This document shows, one piece after another, positions 53,783 to 64,000 of a stretch of 64,000 bases of DNA. Below the pieces are notes generated by a model, which was given only the letters and a program-made list of their open reading frames with translations, ran no database searches and was not told where the DNA came from. The position numbers and the translations under genes are program-made. Each line of letters opens with the position of its first letter. Position 1 is the first letter of the stretch. This DNA is from Perkinsus marinus ATCC 50983 (lineage: Eukaryota > Perkinsozoa > Perkinsida > Perkinsidae), in NCBI RefSeq assembly GCF_000006405.1, contig NW_003206658.1, positions 910,802-974,801 of the forward strand. Reading direction: 5' to 3'.

Positions 53783-54905
53783 ATGGTACTCCTCTTCTCC
53801 TTGCTCTCCTCTCTCTCTATTTATATGGTTATGAATACTATCTGGATAGTTCTTACTATATTAGTATTGCTATCATTAAGTGTACCTTGCCTCAAAGAAT
53901 GGAGTATGCATGGTAAACTAAGAAGTAGTACTACTAATACATATTATCATCATTATTATGATGGTACTATGATTAAGTTATGGTCTTACTTGAATAGTTT
54001 ATACATATCCAAGACTCACTTCTTGGACTTCTATGTTGTTGGTAGTATCTTTACTACATGTATAAGTATATTCATATTATACTATCCTATTATGTATAAG
54101 AATGAACAGGAAAGTAAGATATTATTCATATTCATTAGAATCATCACTGTATTATTATTATTTTGATATTCAGGATATGGTGTTATAATAACATTATTGT
54201 TATTATTAATACATTTATACAGGAGAGTATTGGAACAGAAGTATCTATATAGTAAAGTTAATGATAGAGGATTAATGCATATATCAGCATGGATACTAGG
54301 GATAGGGTATTATAATAATACTAATACTATATTACATACCTATTAGGTTCTATATACTCATGCCTTTATCGATAATCATACCTACTGATATTAGTAATAA
54401 TAGAGCAGCTGAAAAGAAGGATAATAATACTACTCTTAGTGGTATATCATTAGCAGGTATTGGCAGCAGCAACAGCAGTAGCAGCAACAGCAGTAGCAGT
54501 AACAGCAGTAGCAGTAGTATGATGATGTTGATTATTATTATTAACTTATTAGCACAGTATTGGCAATATAGATCCCATAAGGAGTTAGCTAGATTAAATA
54601 ATAATAGTAATAGTAAGCAGTATGGTATACCTAATGGTGGATTATTTAATTATATTTCATGTCCACATTACACATGTGAGATTATTATATATACATCATT
54701 ATGTATTATTAGGTTATACTATATTCTTGATAATATATGTAATAATATCATATTATTATCAACAATACAACCATTCATCACTTGTACATTATTTGTTATA
54801 CTTAATTTATCGGTTAATGCTTATAATAATGATAAATGGTATAGATATAAGTTTCCTCATACTTACCCTACTCATAGATATGCTATTATACCGTTTCTGC
54901 TATAA
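53783..54905 (+). CDS. Polyprenol reductase (SRD5A3/DFG10-like), 3 exons
   Basis: Exons 53783-54113, 54174-54306 and 54347-54905, with introns of 60 nt (GTAAGAT...TTCAG) and 40 nt (GTATTATAA...TACTAATA...TATTAG); both splices keep the frame. The product is rich in membrane segments. Family hallmarks, in order: LYISKTHFLDFYVVGSIF, HLYRRVLEQKYLYSKVNDRG, HISAWILGIGFYILMPLS, YWQYRSHKELARL, YGIPNGGLFNYISCPHYTCE, and the end KWYRYKFPHTYPTHRYAIIP. These match the C-terminal steroid 5-alpha-reductase domain, and the tandem SCPHY and KF..YP motifs point to polyprenol reductase, which reduces polyprenol to dolichol in the ER membrane for N-glycosylation. A Ser/Asn run (about 54463-54525) from an AGC/AGT repeat is inserted before the WQY motif. 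The CDPK gene follows after 65 bp on the same strand. Confidence 0.88.
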
Positions 54906-54970
54906 GAGAGTATAATCATTGAGTAGTAGTAATAGTGTTGTGAGAAGTATGGTATTAGTATTTCTTTAAT

Positions 54971-58970
<4,000 letters not shown>

Positions 58971-60400
58971 TAATGATAATATGCATTATTCTATCATTAT
59001 CATCTGATCATAATAGTGATGCTTCTGTATTATCCATTATTCAACAACATTCTGTTACTCTTTCCTATATCATACTATCATCATTATTACTATTATCAGT
59101 CTTGTTATTGCTTTAGTTGACCATATACTCAATAAAAGGAATATAGTAGAATGTGGTTAGTAGTGTATTGATGATGATAGTAAACCGTATGGGACGTTGG
59201 TACCTCCTCATCCTATTATCCTACAGGCTGCTTATACTCTGCTAAAACAAGTCGATAGTCACTCCTTCAAATCACCAAAGTAAAAACGTTATAATGTGAT
59301 GATGGCAGTAAGAACTAGTTACTGTACTCTCAGTCAAATGTATCCTACCGCATTTATCCATTATTATGATACATCAAGTATATCAGTTTTCCTGATTAAA
59401 ACATTTAGTATGACGGAGTATCTTATAACATATCAATGCACCATCACATAGGTGTACTTCATCATGCTGCTACTGAGGCAGCAGGTTTCAATAGGGTATC
59501 AGTACTTTGAAGGTCGTATTGTACTAGGAGTTTGACATAGGGCCCCGGTTCGATCCCCGGGTAGGACATTTCTATGTCGTTCAAGTTTTTCGTGCATATA
59601 TATCTCTTCGAGCTGTTCACATAATCGAGTTTTCCGATTTTTCCCATGCTGAGGGGCCTTTCGATCTATCTGGTGACCTCCCACGCTTCGTAGTAAAGTC
59701 AGAATAATTCTGCACGCATGCACAACACGAAAGAACCTGTTGTTGAGGTATATGCCCCGCTCGCTTCGCGATTGCAACATCACCCAGAGGCTTAAGGAGT
59801 ATTTTCCGCGAGATATCCTATATCGTTGCGTCGCTTCTTGGGTTGTTTACACTATTGGGAAGGAATGATAAAACATTGAAATTATATAACCACCGGTTCG
59901 TGTTGTTATTGTACACAACTACTTAAACATCAAAGTTCATCTAGAGATAAAATCAACTACGTTCTCTTTTCATATCTGTATTATCATCATCGGTTGGATG
60001 TTCTTCCAAAAGTGAACAATGATAACGCAATTCCTGAGAAACGATGAATATTCATAAATTTATACCAAGTATATTACATTGCGGAGGGATTTGGGTATTA
60101 TAAGTGCCGATCGTGATGAAAGGTAAGTCTTCAACTCGTCTATAGTCCTAATAGAATTCCTATCCAAAATATCTATCATCATCCAGGATGCCTAAAAGAT
60201 AATAATAATACTATCACCAATAGATCAGTAATAAACATTATCACCAGTTCATCATCGCCGATACAAGCACGTACCACACATTCTAATGATGATGATGATG
60301 ATGGAGTTACAACAGTCCTCCTCCTCCTCCTACTCCTTCTAGGTGGGAGTATACCGTATATTGATGATGATGATGTATCATGATCATCATCATCATCATC
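58971..60400. other. Intergenic region between convergent genes
   Basis: The 3' ends of the CDPK gene (plus) and the zinc-finger gene (minus) face each other. The stretch is AT-rich with ATC/TAA runs (e.g. GATGATGATGATGATGG near 60290). Apart from the tRNA-like fragment at 59540 I see no gene. Short frames on the minus strand at 59462-59783 read through that fragment. Confidence 0.5.
59540..59568 (+). other. 3' half of a tRNA-like sequence
   Basis: GGCCCCGGTTCGATCCCCGG followed by GTAGGACA has a perfect B-box (GGTTCGATCCC) and a T-arm with one mismatch, then seven bases and A as in an acceptor end. The matching 5' acceptor strand GTCCTAC and a good A-box are not found within 90 bases upstream, so it is a tRNA fragment, a SINE piece or an odd intron-containing gene. 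Confidence 0.4.
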
Positions 60401-63400
60401 CTAATAAAGAATAGAGGCAACAACCATATTATAATGTATTACATTCATCATCGTCATTATTGATGAAGACTGCTGCTGCTGTCGTTGTCGTCGTCGACGC
60501 GATGGTCCTATCTGTTCTTCTCCTTCTTCTTCTTGTTGTTGTTGTTGATTCCTGTTGTTCTTATTCTTACGAGTAGTTTCTGGTGGTGGTCTATATTTAG
60601 GTAACACAGCTATATGCATATGAGCATCAGATTGGCCTAGTTCCTCTCCACCTGATTCCTCATCAGATGATATAGTTCTAATAATAATAATGAATATTAT
60701 AATTACTCATATTGTAGTAGTATTATTATTACCTATCACGATATGCATATACACAAAATACACATGTAGAGCAACATGGACCATTAGGAAGTTTACCAGA
60801 TGATGATATACAGAAATCACCTGAAGATATATACAATAATAATAACTACCAATAATAATAGGAATACTACAGTGTGGGCACAGACCACGACCACGACCAC
60901 CATCAACAAGAGTACTACTACTACTATCATTGTTATTATCCTTTATAGTTGTTATCATCATCTTCATACAGGCCTTATGTAACGTACCGTATATACATCC
61001 CTCGTCTGAGTTTAATAATGATTATCATCATTGACATACTGATGATGATGACCTTTAAGACGGCAATCAAGAGTATCCTCTCCATCCTTAATCATCTTAC
61101 CACATATACATAGTCCATTCTTATGCTTTTCACAAAATCTAAATAAGATCAATAACAATACTATACACCATATAAGCATAATCATGATGATGATGATGAT
61201 AGTAATAGTGAAGATTATTACACTCTGAGATAAGTATGTCCACATTTAGTCATCCTTTGGAAGTTCTCATCCTTAATGGTAACACTAACAGGCTTCTTCA
61301 TACCAGGTCCTCTTATTATCCTTTTATACGTATCATTATTATTACCAGTATGAATAGCATTATCAATACAGCTAGGATGATATCGTACATTACAACCAGG
61401 GTATCCACAGCGTACCTTATTAATAATAACGGGTAGATATTATAATAATAATACTTCTACTTACCGCACCTGGCTTTGAACATATTACACATTGTCTACG
61501 TCTACCTATCTTAACTAAGTTACCGATAATATGTAACTTATCACTACATTCAAGAGCATCTTCATGTAACTGTAATAATGTTGTTGTTGCAATAATAATA
61601 CTAATAACATTTATTATTACTCTATCGGGTTTTAGGAATAATGCACATCTAATATGAACGAATTGTCCAGGTAAATCACTACGATAAACCATAAAGGATC
61701 CTGTCTTATCATCTAATCCACATATACCACATTTAAATGCTAAGGATGATCCCTAAGAATAAGAATAATAAATACATAATCTTACAATGAGAATGATGAT
61801 GATGATTATTGGTATTACTGTTCGACAGGATAGACAGGATACCCTACCACCACCACTTGTTGTTGTTGTTGTTGATCCTCCCCCCTTAGTAGTAACAAAA
61901 CCTCTATAACATGTACTATGAGCATATCTACCACACTTCTCACACTTTAATAATGACCTATACAACAGACTACCACTATAATATAACCAACGGGGACTAC
62001 TAGAACGACGTACTATTACCTATTATTATTGAGGAATCCAGTCATGATGTTGTTGTTGTTATGTTCTTCTCGTTGACACACACAACAATATAGGAGGAGG
62101 CTAGATGACGATGATACTGCTACTTCACCACCAACACCACCATCTGGCAACAATAATGATAAGAAAAAGGTGAACAGTAATAATTATTATTATCCATGCT
62201 ACTACTACTACTACTACCAGGTATGGTTAATGCCTTCCTCCGCCTCTTATTACGTCTTTGATTAATCATATTCTAAAGATACAACATACGACAATATGCT
62301 CATACTTAATAATAACAACCCCTACTACTTCTTGTGATGATGATGATGAACTCCTGATGGTATGGTAGGATATAACGTCATCATCATCATTGTGATCAAG
62401 AGTATGATTATTCTTATTCCTCTTAGATGTGTCTGGCTTGCTCTTGGCAGCAGTCGCTCTTACACGTGTATGAGGAGGCATCGATGATGATGGTATTCTT
62501 TTTGTAGATCCTAGTCTATCATCACATTCCTTTTCATTATTAATTTGTATACACTTCGGTTGTGCCATAGTAAGTGGTTCCTAAAGGGTTATTATAGATA
62601 GAGTATAATAGAGTAGTATGTTAATACCAATAATTCCACCATCTTGGAATTCTTACGTAATGTTGCCAACTGTAATGGTGTATAACCATCATTTGTAGGC
62701 ATTACTGCTCTATCACGACATCCTGCTATACTTAATAATCTACAACATCATTATATTAATGATGATAAGAACCTCCTCCTCCTGCTGCTCTTCTTACGCT
62801 TGTAGTACGTTAACTCCGTATTCAGCATCTCTTGCAGTGACTGCTAACTGTATAGGAGTACAACTATAATGATGATGATGATCATCATCATTAGTCTCTA
62901 GATTCACTAAGTTAGATAGTCTTATTATTATTACCAGTATTACTATTATTATTACATATAGTATGCGGATCAGCTTGGGGTAATGTAACCAACTCCTGTA
63001 TTGTTATCGTTGCCAATTTCTTCTGGAATCGGCTTTTAAAGATCTCACCAGTTGTACAGTAGAGGAATCTATTAATGATAATTAACAATATAGATTGTAT
63101 ATAGTTATTATTATTACAAAGGTATCCATTTAGAGGAGACCATATCCTTCTTATTATCTAATCCTAATTCACTACGAAAATGTCCTATCTCCCCTTTTAG
63201 GAGTTCATCAAAAGCTCGTTGTTCATTACCAGCTAATACCATACAGCTATATATCCATACACTATAATCATAATAATACTACTAACACAACATATACTTG
63301 ATAAATGATCAAGGACGACGACGACGACGATGACATAATGCTTGTATTGACAGTCTAGTATTATGATGATGATGTTGGGGTTGATGCATTGTTGTTGTTG

Positions 63401-64000
63401 AGATAGTCATATACCATGCATTCCAAAGAATACGCACTTTACGTCTTCGTTTAAGTAACTAATATGGTGATAGTAGATGAATATGAATGTCAATTATATA
63501 TCATATCAGTACTATTACCATAAGCAATGAATAATGTCTCCACCATACTTGTATAACAATTGCTGCTTGTATTCTATACCGATATTCGGGTATAACCTTC
63601 TTATAATCATTATTATTATTACTATTATGAATACCGTATTATTATTATTACCTTAATACGTTCCATATATGAGCGGAATAGAGATTGTATCTTTATAGCA
63701 GCATCATTATACCGTTGTATTATCACTCTATGTAATCTCTCCCAGGGTCGTCGAGATGATAAACTATCCTTTACATCATCATATTCTATACAATTTTTTA
63801 TGCTAATATAAGTATTATTATTATATCCCATAAATTGAGTATTGTTGTTGTTGTTGTTGATGATATCATCATGTGTAGTAGACCTGCAGATACTACATTT
63901 AAGGTAGGGACCTGTAATAATAATCATTACCAGTCTTTCCCTTTATTATCATCATTATATTCTTGTTGATCCTCATAGTCGTCATCATCATCGTGATGTA
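60401..64000 (-). CDS. IQ-ankyrin-PHD/extended-PHD protein gene, many exons, 5' end outside or near window edge
   Basis: The minus strand carries many short exons with repeat-rich introns. In order: LKCSICRSTTHDD; an IQ motif NDAAIKIQSLFRSYMER (near 63690); a second, YRIQAAIVIQVWWRHYSLL (exon 63519-63599); IQ-like RRRKVRILWNAWYM (about 63440); an unrecognised exon with GNEQRAFDELLKGEIGHFRS (about 63130-63240); ankyrin-like repeats (CTPIQLAVTARDAEYGVNVL, DGYTPLQLATLRKNSKMVEL; 62640-62870); a basic linker (62266-62568); a PHD finger (LLYCCVCQ ... LLKCEKCGRYAHSTCYRG ... CLSCR; about 62070-61820); a zinc knuckle (FKCGICGLDD ... GQFVHIRCALFLKP); a second PHD (RRRQCVICSKPG ... RCGYPGCNVRYHPSC; to about 61380). 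CxxC-rich exons (FCEKHKNGLCICGKM, GLCPHCSIPI) and a Gln/Arg-rich tail (to 60401) end it. PHD-knuckle-PHD modules read histone H3; IQ motifs bind calmodulin. One gene or two cannot be settled without transcripts. Confidence 0.75.

Noticed and set aside
53783-54166. Single-exon small membrane protein ending at 54166
   Set aside because: The end is intron read-through; splicing at 54114-54173 continues into conserved polyprenol reductase sequence.
54454-54557. Possible extra intron in the Ser/Asn run of the reductase (GTATTGG...GCACAG)
   Set aside because: Removing it puts a stop directly after the junction, so the run is kept as coding.

Overview
The window looks like nuclear DNA of an alveolate protist in or near the Perkinsus/dinoflagellate lineage. 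Three things support this: spliced-leader-like motifs matching the dinoflagellate trans-splicing leader (28498, 33610, 53471); a calcium-dependent protein kinase (CDPK), a kinase type of alveolates and plants; and very compact genes with many 40-130 nt GT-AG introns built from trinucleotide repeats. The genus is an inference; the leader motif is the strongest argument.

Bases 1-53,700 are almost entirely nested retroelements. From left to right: a decayed pol 3' end (1-617); a scrambled minus-strand relic (1794-3610) of the family called B here; a decayed plus-strand RNase H-integrase relic ending in a CW-like zinc finger (4000-6569); a LINE (8700-12158) split by a 1.4-kb short-inverted-repeat element with an 8-bp target duplication; a second LINE in opposite orientation (12159-14245); a nearly intact LTR retrotransposon A (14846-20472) inserted in a family-B LTR; family B itself (21851-27030, minus); a 384-bp TAA microsatellite and a fold-back element; LTR retrotransposon C (28425-33771, minus, 5-bp target duplication CTCCC), whose LTRs carry the spliced-leader-like sequence; a BEL/Pao element D (33904-44928, plus) interrupted by an internally deleted LINE with an 11-bp target duplication and a CA-repeat tail; a Ty3/gypsy element E (45019-52649, minus, TSD TATG); and LTR relics up to about 53,720, one with a second spliced-leader-like motif.

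Bases 53,700-64,000 are different: AT-rich, trinucleotide-rich and gene-dense. I resolve a polyprenol reductase (SRD5A3/DFG10-like) gene of 3 exons (53783-54905), then only 65 bp downstream a 20-exon CDPK gene (54971-58970, 941 codons in my splicing model, every exon junction in frame). On the minus strand lies a many-exon gene (60401 to beyond the window end) coding IQ motifs, ankyrin repeats and a PHD / zinc-knuckle / extended-PHD module.

The most interesting observations are the spliced-leader-like sequences 26-28 nt upstream of gag ATGs inside LTRs; gag reading frames that start inside the LTR in three families (A, C, D) and, in A and C, run through the primer-binding site; the internally deleted LINE; and the IQ-ankyrin-PHD gene. 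No CRISPR, rRNA or bacterial features were seen.
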